A stretch of DNA of 64,000 bases. Origin: Microbacterium lushaniae. GTDB taxonomy: Bacteria > Actinomycetota > Actinomycetes > Actinomycetales > Microbacteriaceae. The position numbers and the translations under genes are program-made. Below are positions 1 through 8,948 of the stretch, piece after piece (within the stretch, counting starts at the first letter, position 1; every line of letters begins with the position of its first letter). The stretch is from NCBI RefSeq assembly GCF_008727775.1, contig NZ_CP044232.1:1922001-1986000 (forward strand), read 5' to 3'. Below the pieces are notes generated by a model. It did no database searches, was not told where the DNA came from, and saw only the letters and a program-made list of their open reading frames with translations.

Positions 1-16
1 ATCCACCGCGCCGGTT

Positions 17-270
17 CCCGAACTCCTCAAATCCGAGCCGGATCCGCCTCGATCCGACCTCTGGCCGACCCTGCGCGCTGATTTTGAGGAGTTCGGGAGG
101 GCGCGCCCGCACCCGCGCCGCTCCGACCACCAGCCAGGCTCCACGCGCCCCCTACAGCCCGCCTAGGGCACCAGCCAACCGCCGGCGTCCCAAACTCCTC
201 AAATACGAGCCGGATCGTCCCGAACCCGGCCCTCGTGCGCCGGTTCGGCGCCGCCATTGAGGAGTTCGGG
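17..270. repeat. Dispersed CGAACTCCTCAAA repeat, four copies
   Basis: Four copies of a 14-bp motif, CCCGAACTCCTCAA or its complement, lie at 17-30 (forward), 84-97 (reverse), 189-202 (forward, one mismatch) and 257-270 (reverse). Alternating orientation gives two potential long-loop stem structures. The same motif forms a second, larger array at 44750-45232. No convincing gene is seen in 1-400; the short open frames here are high-GC noise. Function unknown. Confidence 0.8.
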
Positions 271-315
271 ACGACCGTGGGGCGAACGGGAGCGACCGGT
301 CCCGGGCGACGCGAC

Positions 316-391
316 GCGCGTACGCACCGCCGTGCGCCGCACCAGCGCCGCGCGTACGCACGGCCCTGGGGCCACGCGCCGCACCAGCGCC
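316..391. repeat. Short imperfect direct repeat near tRNA
   Basis: The strings GCGCGTACGCAC and GCGCCGCACCAGCGCC each occur twice, about 34-42 bases apart (316 and 350; 334 and 376). This looks like a small partial tandem duplication just 3' of the tRNA on the minus strand. Nothing suggests that it is coding. Confidence 0.5.
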
Positions 392-407
392 ACGCGGTGG
401 CGATCTG

Positions 408-481
408 TAGGGCGGGTGGGACTTGAACCCACGATCGTCGGGTTATGAGCCCGCTGCCTTGACCAGCTTGGCCACCGCCCC
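408..481 (-). tRNA. tRNA with CAU anticodon (Met, possibly Ile2)
   Basis: A 74-nt cloverleaf reads on the minus strand. The 7-bp acceptor stem has G1 to G7 opposite CCGCCCU, the anticodon loop is CTCATAA and the T-arm is GGGTTCAAGTCCC. The anticodon is CAU. Elongator or initiator Met is the default reading. A tRNA-Ile2 whose C34 is converted to lysidine cannot be excluded without covariance scoring. Confidence 0.88.
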
Positions 482-518
482 CTGCGCATCGAGCCTACCG
501 GCCGGGACGCCTCCGCGA

Positions 519-1511
519 TCAGTCGGTGCGCGGCTTCCTGCTGCCCCTGCTGCGCGGGATGGGCAGTTCCTGGGAGTCGCTCACGATCTGCGGGTGATGC
601 CGCGTGAGCTGGATGACGCCCCACATCGCCACGGCGCCGGCGACGGCGAATCCGACCAGCGCCCAGACGGGAGCGGTCGAGGCCTCGCCGAGCACGAGCA
701 GTCCGATGAGCACCGCCACGAGAGGGTCGATGACCGTGAGGCCGGCGATGACGAGGTCGGGAGGGCCCACCGAATAGGCCGTCTGCACGAAGTACGCCCC
801 GACGGCGACGGCGGCCAGGAGGGCCACGACGCACAGCAGCGTGAGCCACTCGAAGTCGCCACTCTGGATGCGGCTGATCACGACCTTGGCAAGGGTGGCG
901 ACGAAGCCGTAGATGACGCCGGCCGCGGTGATGTAGAACAGCGCGCGCATCCGCTTGCGCAACCACACCCACAGCACCGCGAAGACCACGATCACCACGG
1001 CGAGGATCGCGAGGATGATGAACAGCTCGCTGGTGCCGACCTCGTGCTCGGTGGCGAAGAAGGCCGCGATCGTGACGAAGATCAGGATGCCGCCGATGCA
1101 CGCGCCGATCGCGATGATCGATTGCCGCGTCGGCTTATGCCCTGACAGGCGAGCGTTCAGCAGCGTCGTGACGACCAGCGCCACCGCCCCCAGCGGCTGC
1201 ACGAGGATCAGCGGAGCCACCGAGAGCGCACCCAGCTGACACGCGATCGCGAGCGCCAGCATGACGGTGCCCACGACCCATGACGGGCGACTCAGGAGCG
1301 CGAGCAGCTGCCCGCCGTTCAGGCCGGAGGTTCCCGCCTTGCCGGAGAGCCGCTCCACCTTCGCGACACCGCGGTGCTGGTACTGCGCACCGAACGACAT
1401 GAACACCGCACCCAGCAACGCCAAGGGGATCCCCAGCAGGATCCCGGGGTCGCGGAAGATGCCGACGAGTTCGTCGGTGACATCCCCCAGCGAGAGGTCG
1501 ACGCCAATCAC
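519..1511 (-). CDS. DMT-superfamily integral membrane transporter
   Basis: A 330-residue, strongly hydrophobic protein with about nine to ten predicted membrane segments spread over the whole length. A cytosolic basic tail (RSRGSRKPR) is at the C-terminus. The paired five-helix pattern and the loop GGQLLALLSRPSWVVG match the actinobacterial branch of the drug/metabolite transporter (EamA-like) superfamily. The substrate cannot be read from sequence. The gene stands alone between a tRNA and the divergent def gene, about 40 bp away, so the two probably share a promoter region. Confidence 0.8.
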   Translation of the reverse strand: MIGVDLSLGDVTDELVGIFRDPGILLGIPLALLGAVFMSFGAQYQHRGVAKVERLSGKAGTSGLNGGQLLALLSRPSWVVGTVMLALAIACQLGALSVAPLILVQPLGAVALVVTTLLNARLSGHKPTRQSIIAIGACIGGILIFVTIAAFFATEHEVGTSELFIILAILAVVIVVFAVLWVWLRKRMRALFYITAAGVIYGFVATLAKVVISRIQSGDFEWLTLLCVVALLAAVAVGAYFVQTAYSVGPPDLVIAGLTVIDPLVAVLIGLLVLGEASTAPVWALVGFAVAGAVAMWGVIQLTRHHPQIVSDSQELPIPRSRGSRKPRTD

Positions 1512-1553
1512 CCCTCGACACTATCCGCCCAAGCCGCTCGATAGGCTCAAGGC

Positions 1554-2120
1554 GTGGCTGTTCTCCCGATTCGCATCATGGGCGATCCCGTCCTGCACGC
1601 CCCCGCCGACCCCGTCACCGAGATCACCGACGACATCCGCCGGCTCGTCGCCGACATGTTCGAGACGATGGATGCTGCGCCCGGCGTGGGCCTCGCCGCT
1701 CCCCAAGTGGGCGTCGGATTGCGGCTGTACGTGTACAGCTACACCGACGACGACGGTGCCCCCTGGCGGGGTGTGATCATCAACCCGGACCTGTGGATGC
1801 GTCCGCTGGAGCCCGGCGTCCCCGATCCCGACGACGAGTCGGAGGGGTGCCTGTCGTTCCCCGGCGAGCGGTTCCCGCTCCGTCGCTCGGAAGAGGTCGT
1901 GGTCACCGGAACCGACCTCGACGGAGAGGCCGTGCGCATCCAGGTGTCGGGGTGGCGCGCACGGATCATGCAGCACGAATTCGATCACCTCGACGGCGTT
2001 CTCTACATCGACCGCCTGGATGACAGCGACTGGAAGACGACGCAGAAGATCGCCCGTAAGCGCGGGTGGGGCCGGCCCGGCGCCGCCTGGCTGCCGGGCG
2101 TGGACGACCTCGACGCCTGA
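1554..2120 (+). CDS. def: Peptide deformylase
   Basis: The enzyme removes the formyl group from the N-terminal Met of nascent proteins. The 188-residue length is typical. All three family motifs are present: GVGLAAPQ (44-51), EGCLS (97-101, with the Cys metal ligand) and HEFDH (141-145, with the two His ligands and the catalytic Glu). The start is GTG at 1554, just after the divergent transporter. The C-terminal extension after the HEFDH helix (IARKRGWGRPG) is common in actinobacterial type I enzymes. Confidence 0.95.
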   Translation: MAVLPIRIMGDPVLHAPADPVTEITDDIRRLVADMFETMDAAPGVGLAAPQVGVGLRLYVYSYTDDDGAPWRGVIINPDLWMRPLEPGVPDPDDESEGCLSFPGERFPLRRSEEVVVTGTDLDGEAVRIQVSGWRARIMQHEFDHLDGVLYIDRLDDSDWKTTQKIARKRGWGRPGAAWLPGVDDLDA

Positions 2121-2199
2121 CGGACGGCGGCGTCTGTCACATCCGGCCTCCAGCCGCCACCCCTGTTCTCAGGGGCCGGGTGGGCGCTTGAGTAGGCGC

Positions 2200-2886
2200 A
2201 TGGACGCATCCGATCGCTCGACGCCTCTGGCCGTGCTGTTCGACATCGACGGGACCCTCGTGGATTCGAACTACCTCCACGTGGACGCGTGGTCACGTGC
2301 GTTCAGGGAGGCGGATCACCCCGTGGATACGTGGCGGATCCATCGCGCGATCGGGATGGACTCCGGAATACTCCTGGACGAACTGCTCGGCGAGCAGGCC
2401 GACGCGGTCGGCCCGGCCGTGAAGGAGGCGCACGCGCGGCTCTATGCAGCGATGTCCGAGCGCCTGCGTGTGTTCGACGGTGCACACGAATTGCTGCAGG
2501 TTCTCGCCGATCGCGGACACACCATCGTGCTGGCCACCTCCGCTCCGCCGGAAGAGCTCGAGATCCTGCTGCAGGTGCTCGACATGGGCGACACGCTGGA
2601 TGTGGTCACCTCGGCTCAGGACGCCGAGACCGCGAAACCCGAACCTGACATCCTCAATGTCGCGGTCGAGCGCGCGGGCGTGACGCCGGACCGCGCCGTC
2701 ATGGTCGGCGACGCGGTGTGGGACGTGCAGGCCGCGGCTCGCGCCGGGGTGCCCTGCATCGGCGTGCTCAGCGGCGGAACCGGACGCGATGACCTTCGCT
2801 CCGCCGGCGCTGTCGCCGTGTACGACGATGTGGCGGCGCTCCTGCGCGAACTGGATGCAAGCCCGCTCAGCGGAGGGCAGGAATAA
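2200..2886 (+). CDS. HAD-superfamily phosphatase / phosphoglycolate phosphatase-like
   Basis: A 228-residue HAD hydrolase. Motif I is FDIDGTLVDS (nucleophile Asp15, acid/base Asp17), motif II lies around LATSAPPEE, motif III Lys is in TAKPEPDI, and motif IV is MVGDAVWD. The helical cap between motifs I and II places it in subclass I, with beta-phosphoglucomutase and phosphoglycolate phosphatase. The open frame extends further 5', but ATG at 2200 is the start that begins the conserved fold. It follows def by 79 bp. The substrate is unknown. Confidence 0.85.
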   Translation: MDASDRSTPLAVLFDIDGTLVDSNYLHVDAWSRAFREADHPVDTWRIHRAIGMDSGILLDELLGEQADAVGPAVKEAHARLYAAMSERLRVFDGAHELLQVLADRGHTIVLATSAPPEELEILLQVLDMGDTLDVVTSAQDAETAKPEPDILNVAVERAGVTPDRAVMVGDAVWDVQAAARAGVPCIGVLSGGTGRDDLRSAGAVAVYDDVAALLRELDASPLSGGQE

Positions 2887-2926
2887 GCGGCTGACCTGGA
2901 CTGTTCTCCCCTGCGGAGGAGAACGC

Positions 2927-3190
2927 ATGAAGGGTGATCGGGTAGAGATCGTGATCGACGCGGGTGGCGGCGCCGCTCGCACGTATGAGATCGAAGCAAG
3001 CCGCGCAGGGCGCCGAGTGGACGTGACCCATGGCAGAGGCCTCGTCGAAGTCTCCGAGGTGACCCGCTCGGGAACGCCGGTGCGCACAGCCCGCTTCATG
3101 GCCAATCGGGTCATCGCGCTCGTCGAGCACCCGGCCGATGAGGTCGCCGCCCGAGCTGACGAGTACCCGCCGCTGCGCCGCGCCGCCTGA
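2927..3190 (+). CDS. Small hypothetical protein
   Basis: An 87-residue protein with no family I recognise. A strong ribosome-binding site (GGAGGAGAA) precedes the ATG by a few bases, which supports it as a real gene. The sequence is soluble, of mixed charge, with alternating hydrophobic residues (VEIVIDAGG, VDVTHGRGLVEVSEV) that suggest a small beta-rich domain. It follows the HAD gene by 40 bp and could be co-transcribed with it. Confidence 0.7.
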   Translation: MKGDRVEIVIDAGGGAARTYEIEASRAGRRVDVTHGRGLVEVSEVTRSGTPVRTARFMANRVIALVEHPADEVAARADEYPPLRRAA

Positions 3191-3199
3191 CGCGGGCCG

Positions 3200-3394
3200 T
3201 CAGGCCGAGTGGGCCTCGCGGTGCGCGGCTTCCATGGCCGTGGACTTCAGCTGGAGGATGGCGAGGGCTTCATGAAGTGCGCCCACGGGGGCCTCGATCT
3301 CGTCGAAGTGGTGCAGGAAGCCGTTCGCGTCACGGGCGGTGACCGTGACGAACGCGTGTCCGTGGCGCGGTACCCGCTCACCCTTCGTCCGCAT
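3200..3394 (-). CDS. Small hypothetical protein
   Basis: A 64-residue basic protein from ATG at 3394, which has a GGGGGAG Shine-Dalgarno sequence upstream. In-frame ATG codons at 3409 and 3418 would give 69 or 72 residues. A short beta segment (HAFVTVTARDANGF) is followed by an amphipathic helix rich in Leu and Ala (GALHEALAILQLKSTAMEAA). I do not recognise a family. It converges with the small gene ending at 3190. Confidence 0.55.
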   Translation of the reverse strand: MRTKGERVPRHGHAFVTVTARDANGFLHHFDEIEAPVGALHEALAILQLKSTAMEAAHREAHSA

Positions 3395-3526
3395 CCTGCG
3401 CTCCCCCATCCGCCGCACTCCTTCCGCTGCGTCCGAGGCTACCCGGCAGCGGTGCGACGCAGCATCCGGACACGCGAGAACCGTTTCCCGACATCGTCGG
3501 CACCCGGCGTGTCGGGCACAAAGGGA

Positions 3527-3553
3527 AAGGCCCGGGGTGGAAGCCCGGGCCTT
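3527..3553 (-). terminator. Intrinsic terminator after tRNA-Asn
   Basis: A perfect 10-bp stem (AAGGCCCGGG against CCCGGGCCTT, 3527-3536 and 3544-3553) with a 7-base loop. On the minus strand it is followed by TTTCCCTTT, as expected for a factor-independent terminator. It lies 36 bp beyond the 3' end of tRNA-Asn. Confidence 0.75.
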
Positions 3554-3588
3554 AGGTGAGAGCCGCGTTAGATGACGCGGTACTCTCG

Positions 3589-3661
3589 CTCCCCGGCTTG
3601 GACTCGAACCAAGAACCTATCGGTTAACAGCCGATTGCTCTGCCAATTGAGCTACCGAGGA
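3589..3661 (-). tRNA. tRNA-Asn(GUU)
   Basis: A 73-nt cloverleaf on the minus strand. The acceptor stem is TCCTCGG against CCGGGGA, the discriminator is G, the anticodon loop is CTGTTAA (anticodon GUU) and the T-arm is TTGGTTCGAGTCCAA. CCA is not encoded. Confidence 0.95.
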
Positions 3662-3723
3662 ATATGTTCCGCGTCGTGCGCGCAACCCCACCATGCTAGC
3701 AAAGCATCGCGCGAGTTCCGAAC

Positions 3724-4497
3724 TCAGCGCACCGCCGCGCGTTGCGCATCGGTGCCGTCGGGGGTCCACAGGAGCGCGTCGGCGCCGTGGCCGTACGCCA
3801 CCGGGTGCCCGCCCCGCAGCACGAGCACGTCGGCGTCGAGTTCGCGCGTCGCGTCCACGTCGTTGGTGACGATCAGCGCAGCCATCCCGTGATCGTCGCG
3901 GCGCCGGATGATCGCGTCGCGGGCTGCGGTGCGCACCTCGATGTCGAGGTTCGCGTAGGGGTCGTCCGCGACCAGCAGTCGGGGCTCGAGCACGAGGGCA
4001 CGCGCCAGGGCGACACGCTGGCGCATCCCGGCGCTCAATTCGTACGGGTACTTCGCCGCGGCGCCCAGGGGCAGCTGCATCTCGTCCAGGAGCGTCGCCA
4101 CGCGCACCGCCAGCGCACGCGCGTTCACGCGGCGGTCGCGACTGGTGATCGGCTCGGCGATGACCTCCGACACGGTCAGGCGCGAGGGCAGGTCAGCGCC
4201 GGCGCGCTGCGGCATGTATCCGACCACGTAGGTCAGCTGCCGGCGTGCGCGGCCGGGATGGCGCGCATCGATGCCCTCGACGTCGGCCGAGCCGCCGACG
4301 GCGCTCAGCCCGTCTTCGGTGCGGCCGGCGAGGAAGGCCGCGAGCGTGGACTTGCCGGCGCCGGTGGGGCCCATGACGGCGAGCACTCCCCCGCGCGGCA
4401 GGGTGATCGACACTCCCTCGACCACCCTCGTGCCGCTACGAGCGAGGGACAGATCGTCGGCGCGGACGGCGGTATCCGCTTCGGTGAGGCGACGCAC
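3724..4497 (-). CDS. ABC-type ATP-binding protein with degenerate catalytic residues
   Basis: A 257-residue nucleotide-binding domain. Walker A is GPTGAGKST (43-51), the Q-loop is Gln97, the signature is LSAGMRQR (154-161) and Walker B is LLVADD (174-179). Two residues normally needed for hydrolysis are changed: the Walker B Glu is Asp179 and the switch His is Asn212 (IVTND). No permease or binding-protein gene is adjacent. It lies 33 bp beyond the dnaG stop codon. It resembles the OppD/nickel-type ATPase branch in layout but may be an orphan or regulatory ATPase. Confidence 0.8.
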   Translation of the reverse strand: MRRLTEADTAVRADDLSLARSGTRVVEGVSITLPRGGVLAVMGPTGAGKSTLAAFLAGRTEDGLSAVGGSADVEGIDARHPGRARRQLTYVVGYMPQRAGADLPSRLTVSEVIAEPITSRDRRVNARALAVRVATLLDEMQLPLGAAAKYPYELSAGMRQRVALARALVLEPRLLVADDPYANLDIEVRTAARDAIIRRRDDHGMAALIVTNDVDATRELDADVLVLRGGHPVAYGHGADALLWTPDGTDAQRAAVR

Positions 4498-4530
4498 CCC
4501 TCCATCCTGCCGTGCGCAGGGAGCCTCGCG

Positions 4531-6396
4531 CTACTCGGCCGAGATCAGACGCTGCCGCTCCCGGTCGAGATCGCGCAGTCGGATGCGGAAGCCCCGGCCC
4601 TCCTCGGAGTCGGCGGGAACGCGTTGAATCGCACCGAGGAGGTCGGTCTTCTCGCGCTCGAGCGAACGCACCACCAGACGCCGGGCGAGGTCGTTCGCCG
4701 ACGCCACGGCGTGGTTCTCGTCGCGCGCAGGGAAATCGGCGGTGAGCAGCTCTGCGGCCAGCGAGCGGAACGGCTCGCGCACCGAACCCACGACATCGGC
4801 GGCCCACCCCGGTCGGGCGGCATCCACACCGGCGGCGATGGCCGTGCGCACCACTTCCAGCGCGGGCGAACGGAACGTCACCGCCAGGGCCCGGGCGAGC
4901 ATGACGGGGTCGACCCTGTGTCCGTACTGCAGGAACGACATCAGCGCATCGCGCTCGAGCGCCGTGTCTCGGTCACGTGGCAGCGAGGCGATCGACACGC
5001 GCACCTGCACCGGCTGCTCGTCCTGGGCAGCGCCCGCACGCGGCGCGGCGGGGCGCTCGGTGCTCCCCGTGCGGCTCGCCGCCCGTGCGGCCCGCTCGAC
5101 GGCGGCGGCGACCTCCGGCAGGTCCAGCCCCAGGCGGCGCGCGAGCACGCGCGTGTACCCGGGGCGGAGGGAGGGGTCGCGGATCTCGGCGACGATGGGC
5201 GCCGCCGCGCGGAGAGCGCCGGCTCGCCCTTCCACCGTGGCGAGGTCGAAGCCGGCCAGGCGCTGGTCGATGACGAACTCGAACATCGGGGCTTTCGTCT
5301 CCAGAAGCGCCCGTACGGCTCCGTCACCGCGCTCCAGCCGCAGGTCGCACGGATCCAGGCCTCCAGGCGCCACGGCGACGTACGTCTGCGCCGCGAACCT
5401 CTTCTCCTCGCCGAAAGCCCGGAGCGCGGCCTTCTGGCCCGCCGCATCCGGGTCGAACGTGAAGATCACCTCGCCCGACGCCGAGTCATCACCCATGACC
5501 CGTCGCAGCACCGTGATGTGGTCGGTGCCGAACGCCGTGCCGCACGTGGCCACCGCGGTCGTCACGCCGGCCAGGTGGCAGGCCATCACGTCGGTGTACC
5601 CCTCCACCACGACCACCCGGTGGGCGCGGGAGATCTCGCGTTTGGCGACGTCGAGGCCGTAGAGCACCTGCGCCTTCTTGTAGATCGGCGTCTCGGAGGT
5701 GTTGAGGTATTTCGGGCCGGGGTCGTCGTCGTACAGCTTGCGTGCGCCGAAGCCGATGACCTGACCGGTCACGTCGCGGATCGGCCACACCAGGCGCCCG
5801 CGGAACCGGTCGTACACCCCGCGCTGGCCCTGCGACACCAGCCCCGCCTGGGTGATCTCCTCGCGCGTGAACTTCTGCGCCAGCAGATGGTCGGTCAACG
5901 CCGACCAACCCTTGGGCGCGTAGCCGACTCCGAAGTGCGCAGCGGCGCCGGCATCGAATCCGCGCTCCCCCAGGAAGCGCCGGCCTGCGTCGGCGTCGGG
6001 GTCGGACAGCCGGGCACGATAGAACTCCGCCGCCGCCGCGTTGGCGGCGTACAGCCGCGACCGGCCGCTGGTCTCGGGCGCTGCGCCGCCGTCCTCGTAG
6101 TGCAGGGTGTACCCGACCCGTGCCGCCAGACGCTCTACCGCCTCCGTGAACGACACGTGGTCCATCGCCCGCAGGAACGAATAGACATCGCCGGATTCGC
6201 CGCATCCGAAGCAGTGGTAGTAGCCGACCTGCGGGCGCACGTGGAAGCTCGGGCTGCGCTCGTCGTGGAATGGGCACAGGCCCTTGAGCGATCCGACCCC
6301 GGCGGCCTTGAGCGCGACCCGCTCCCCCACGATGTCGGCGATGTTCGTGCGGGCCTTGACCTCGTCGATGTCGCTCTGGCGGATGCGGCCGGCCAT
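4531..6396 (-). CDS. dnaG: DNA primase
   Basis: Primase makes the RNA primers for replication. The 621-residue length is normal. The order is an N-terminal zinc-binding domain with CPFH and CFGC ligand pairs, a TOPRIM RNA polymerase domain (VVVEGYTDVMACH; FTFDPDAAGQKAA) and a C-terminal helicase-interaction region. The ATG at 6396 shares one base with the dgt stop codon (TGATG), so the two genes are translationally coupled. The reading frame stays open far upstream, but the zinc finger fixes the start. Confidence 0.96.
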   Translation of the reverse strand: MAGRIRQSDIDEVKARTNIADIVGERVALKAAGVGSLKGLCPFHDERSPSFHVRPQVGYYHCFGCGESGDVYSFLRAMDHVSFTEAVERLAARVGYTLHYEDGGAAPETSGRSRLYAANAAAAEFYRARLSDPDADAGRRFLGERGFDAGAAAHFGVGYAPKGWSALTDHLLAQKFTREEITQAGLVSQGQRGVYDRFRGRLVWPIRDVTGQVIGFGARKLYDDDPGPKYLNTSETPIYKKAQVLYGLDVAKREISRAHRVVVVEGYTDVMACHLAGVTTAVATCGTAFGTDHITVLRRVMGDDSASGEVIFTFDPDAAGQKAALRAFGEEKRFAAQTYVAVAPGGLDPCDLRLERGDGAVRALLETKAPMFEFVIDQRLAGFDLATVEGRAGALRAAAPIVAEIRDPSLRPGYTRVLARRLGLDLPEVAAAVERAARAASRTGSTERPAAPRAGAAQDEQPVQVRVSIASLPRDRDTALERDALMSFLQYGHRVDPVMLARALAVTFRSPALEVVRTAIAAGVDAARPGWAADVVGSVREPFRSLAAELLTADFPARDENHAVASANDLARRLVVRSLEREKTDLLGAIQRVPADSEEGRGFRIRLRDLDRERQRLISAE

Positions 6397-7733
6397 CAGC
6401 GTCCGATCCCCGCCGAGCGCGTCGCTCCGGGTGCCCAGATCCCGATGGATGCGGCGTCCACCTCGCCGACCAGGCGGCTGTGCCAGGCCAGGGCGAGCTG
6501 ATCCGTCAGGCTGGCGACCTGGTCGACCACGACGCGTTTGCGCTGCGCGTCGTCCTCTGCCGCGCCGAAGTCGGCCGCATGCAGGGGGTCCAGCGCCTCC
6601 GGCGCCTCCCACAGGGCGGTGGCGAGCCGCTTGAGCACGCGGCGCTGCTCCTTGTACAGCGCCCGGCGCCCCTCGATCGAGACGACGGTGGCGCCGATGA
6701 TGCCCTTGAGCACGGCCATCTCGGCCTCGATCACGCGGGGCACCACCACGTGGGCACGGTAGCGCGTGAGCGTCTCGAAGGGATAGGCCTCGCGCGTCGC
6801 GGTGGTCGCCGCTCGCGCGAATCGTCCGATCAGGTCGCTCGTGAGGTTCTTCAGCCGTGCCAGCGCGGGACGCGTGCCGTCGAAGCCGTCGATCCATTCC
6901 GGAAGGCGCATGAGCCGGAAGAGGGCGTCTTCCAGTTCGTCGCGGGCGAAGTCGTATCCCACCCACGTCTGGATGGCCGAGAGCAGGGCGCCGTGCTCGG
7001 CGGTATCGGAGAGCCGGGAGGGATCGAGGTAGCGGTTGGTGATGGCGTCTTCGAAGTCGTGCACCGAGTAGGCGATGTCGTCGGAGAGGTCCATGACCTC
7101 CGCTTCGATGCAGCGCACCCGGCCGGGCGCGCCCTCGCGCATCCACCGGAAGACCGACTCGTCGTCGGGGTAGACCCCGAACTTCAGCCGGCCGCCGGGG
7201 TCGGGCACGGGGTGATCCGCCGTCCACGGGTATTTGCACGTGGCATCCAGGCTCGCCCGAGTGAGGTTCAGCCCATGGCTGCGTCCATCGGCATCGATCA
7301 CCTTGGGCTCGAGCCGGGTCAGGATGCGCAGGGTCTGCGCATTGCCCTCGAATCCGCCGATGTCCTCGGCCCACTCGTTGAGGGCTCGTTCGCCGTTGTG
7401 ACCGAACGGCGGGTGCCCCAGGTCGTGACTGAGGCACGCGGTGTCGACCACGTCGGGTGAGAGCTGCAGAGCCGTGGCGAGTTCGCGGCCCACCTGCGCG
7501 ACTTCGAGCGAATGCGTCAGGCGGTTGCGGGCGAAGTCGGCGGGGCTGGCCGGGCTGAGCACCTGTGTCTTGGCGGCCAGGCGCCGCAGTGCCGCCGAGT
7601 GCAGCACGCGGGCGCGATCGCGGGCGAAGTCGTCGCGGCGGGAGCGGTGTTCCTCCGGACGGAAGCGGTCGGCGTCGGAGTCGCCGTAACCGGCGGGCCG
7701 GGCGGAGCCGCCGGACGTGACCTCAACCGCCAC
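6396..7733 (-). CDS. dgt: Deoxyguanosinetriphosphate triphosphohydrolase-like protein
   Basis: An HD-domain dNTP triphosphohydrolase that splits dNTPs to nucleoside and triphosphate and so tunes precursor pools. Metal ligands are visible as RLTHSLEV and SHDLGHPPFGH. GTG at 7733 gives 445 residues and overlaps the dusB stop by 11 bp. The run dusB-dgt-dnaG with overlapping ends is a conserved actinobacterial operon and links nucleotide pool control to priming. Confidence 0.93.
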   Translation of the reverse strand: MAVEVTSGGSARPAGYGDSDADRFRPEEHRSRRDDFARDRARVLHSAALRRLAAKTQVLSPASPADFARNRLTHSLEVAQVGRELATALQLSPDVVDTACLSHDLGHPPFGHNGERALNEWAEDIGGFEGNAQTLRILTRLEPKVIDADGRSHGLNLTRASLDATCKYPWTADHPVPDPGGRLKFGVYPDDESVFRWMREGAPGRVRCIEAEVMDLSDDIAYSVHDFEDAITNRYLDPSRLSDTAEHGALLSAIQTWVGYDFARDELEDALFRLMRLPEWIDGFDGTRPALARLKNLTSDLIGRFARAATTATREAYPFETLTRYRAHVVVPRVIEAEMAVLKGIIGATVVSIEGRRALYKEQRRVLKRLATALWEAPEALDPLHAADFGAAEDDAQRKRVVVDQVASLTDQLALAWHSRLVGEVDAASIGIWAPGATRSAGIGR

Positions 7734-8895
7734 TGGAATCCAGCTCCGCCTCGGCCAGGTGGCGGGATGCGGCGTCGCCCAGCTCGCGGGACTGCAGCCA
7801 GCCGTCCGGCAGCGCTGCGCGCTTGGGGCTGCCCGCGCGGCCGCGCTGCCCTTCGGCGGCGGCGCCGGGGTACGGGGCGTCGTGGTCGAGCCCGGCCAGC
7901 AGCTCATCGATCTGGGCGAGGGTGGACACCGTGGCCAGCGCCGCGCGCACGTCACCGCCCACGGGGTAGCCCTTGAAGTACCACGCCACGTGCTTGCGGA
8001 TGTCGCGGCATCCGCGGGCTTCGTCCTCCAGGAACTCCACGAGCAGCTCGGCGTGGCGCCGGAACGCCTGCGCGACGAAGCCGAGCGTGGCATCCACCGG
8101 CGCACCGGCCGCGGCCGTCGAAGGCCCGAGCGCGCGGGCGAGGTCGCCGAACAGCCACGGGCGGCCGAGGCAGCCGCGGCCCACGACGACGCCGTCGCAT
8201 CCGGTCTCGGCCATCATGCGCACGGCGTCTTCCGCCGACCAGATGTCTCCGTTGCCCAGCACGGGGATGCTCGTCACGGCCTCCTTCAGCGCCGTGATCG
8301 CCGCCCAGTCCGCGACGCCGGAGTAGAACTGCGACGCGGTGCGGGCGTGCAGCGCGACGGCGGCGGCGCCGGCATCCTCCGCGATCCGGCCCGCGTCCAG
8401 GAACGTGAGGTGATCGTCGTCGATGCCCTTGCGCATCTTCACGGTGACCGGCACGTCGCCTCCTGCGCGCACCGCGCGGGTCACGATGTCGCGGAACAGC
8501 GACGTCTTCCACGGCAGGGCCGCTCCCCCGCCCTTGCGCGTGACCTTGGGCACGGGGCATCCGAAGTTCAGATCGATGTGATCGGCGCGGTCTTCTTCCA
8601 CGAGGATGCGCACGGCCGCCTCGACCGTGGCGGGATCGACGCCGTAGAGCTGGATCGAGCGCGGCGTCTCGGACTCGTGGTGGCGGATGAGGCGCATCGT
8701 GGTCGCGTTGCGCTCCACGAGTGCCCGGGTCGTGATCATCTCGCTGACGTAGAGGCCTGCGCCGTACTCGCGGCACAGACGCCGGAACGCGGTGTTGGTG
8801 ATGCCTGCCATCGGCGCAAGCACGACGGGGGCGTCGAGCACGTGGGGTCCGATGCGCAGCGGGCGCGTCGGGGCGAGGGCGGTGGTCACAGTCAT
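7723..8895 (-). CDS. dusB: tRNA-dihydrouridine synthase
   Basis: An FMN-dependent enzyme that reduces uridine to dihydrouridine in tRNA D-loops. The 390-residue protein has the TIM-barrel start VLAPMAGITNTAFRR, the catalytic Cys motif LNFGCPVPKVTRKGGG, the FMN phosphate motif GNGDIWS and the VGRGCLGRPWLF segment near the C-terminal helical domain. It is the first gene of the dusB-dgt-dnaG operon and is divergent from the glutathione peroxidase gene, 53 bp away. Confidence 0.95.
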   Translation of the reverse strand: MTVTTALAPTRPLRIGPHVLDAPVVLAPMAGITNTAFRRLCREYGAGLYVSEMITTRALVERNATTMRLIRHHESETPRSIQLYGVDPATVEAAVRILVEEDRADHIDLNFGCPVPKVTRKGGGAALPWKTSLFRDIVTRAVRAGGDVPVTVKMRKGIDDDHLTFLDAGRIAEDAGAAAVALHARTASQFYSGVADWAAITALKEAVTSIPVLGNGDIWSAEDAVRMMAETGCDGVVVGRGCLGRPWLFGDLARALGPSTAAAGAPVDATLGFVAQAFRRHAELLVEFLEDEARGCRDIRKHVAWYFKGYPVGGDVRAALATVSTLAQIDELLAGLDHDAPYPGAAAEGQRGRAGSPKRAALPDGWLQSRELGDAASRHLAEAELDSSGG

Positions 8896-8948
8896 ATTCT
8901 CCCAGACGAACGGAGCCTGCCGCCGCGGGCAGGAACTAACCTGGGGAG

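Noticed and set aside
3742-6501. Open frame of 919 codons on the plus strand
   Set aside because: It lies antisense to the ABC ATPase and dnaG, which have complete motifs. Long antisense frames are expected at this GC content and the translation is low-complexity Arg/His/Asp-rich.
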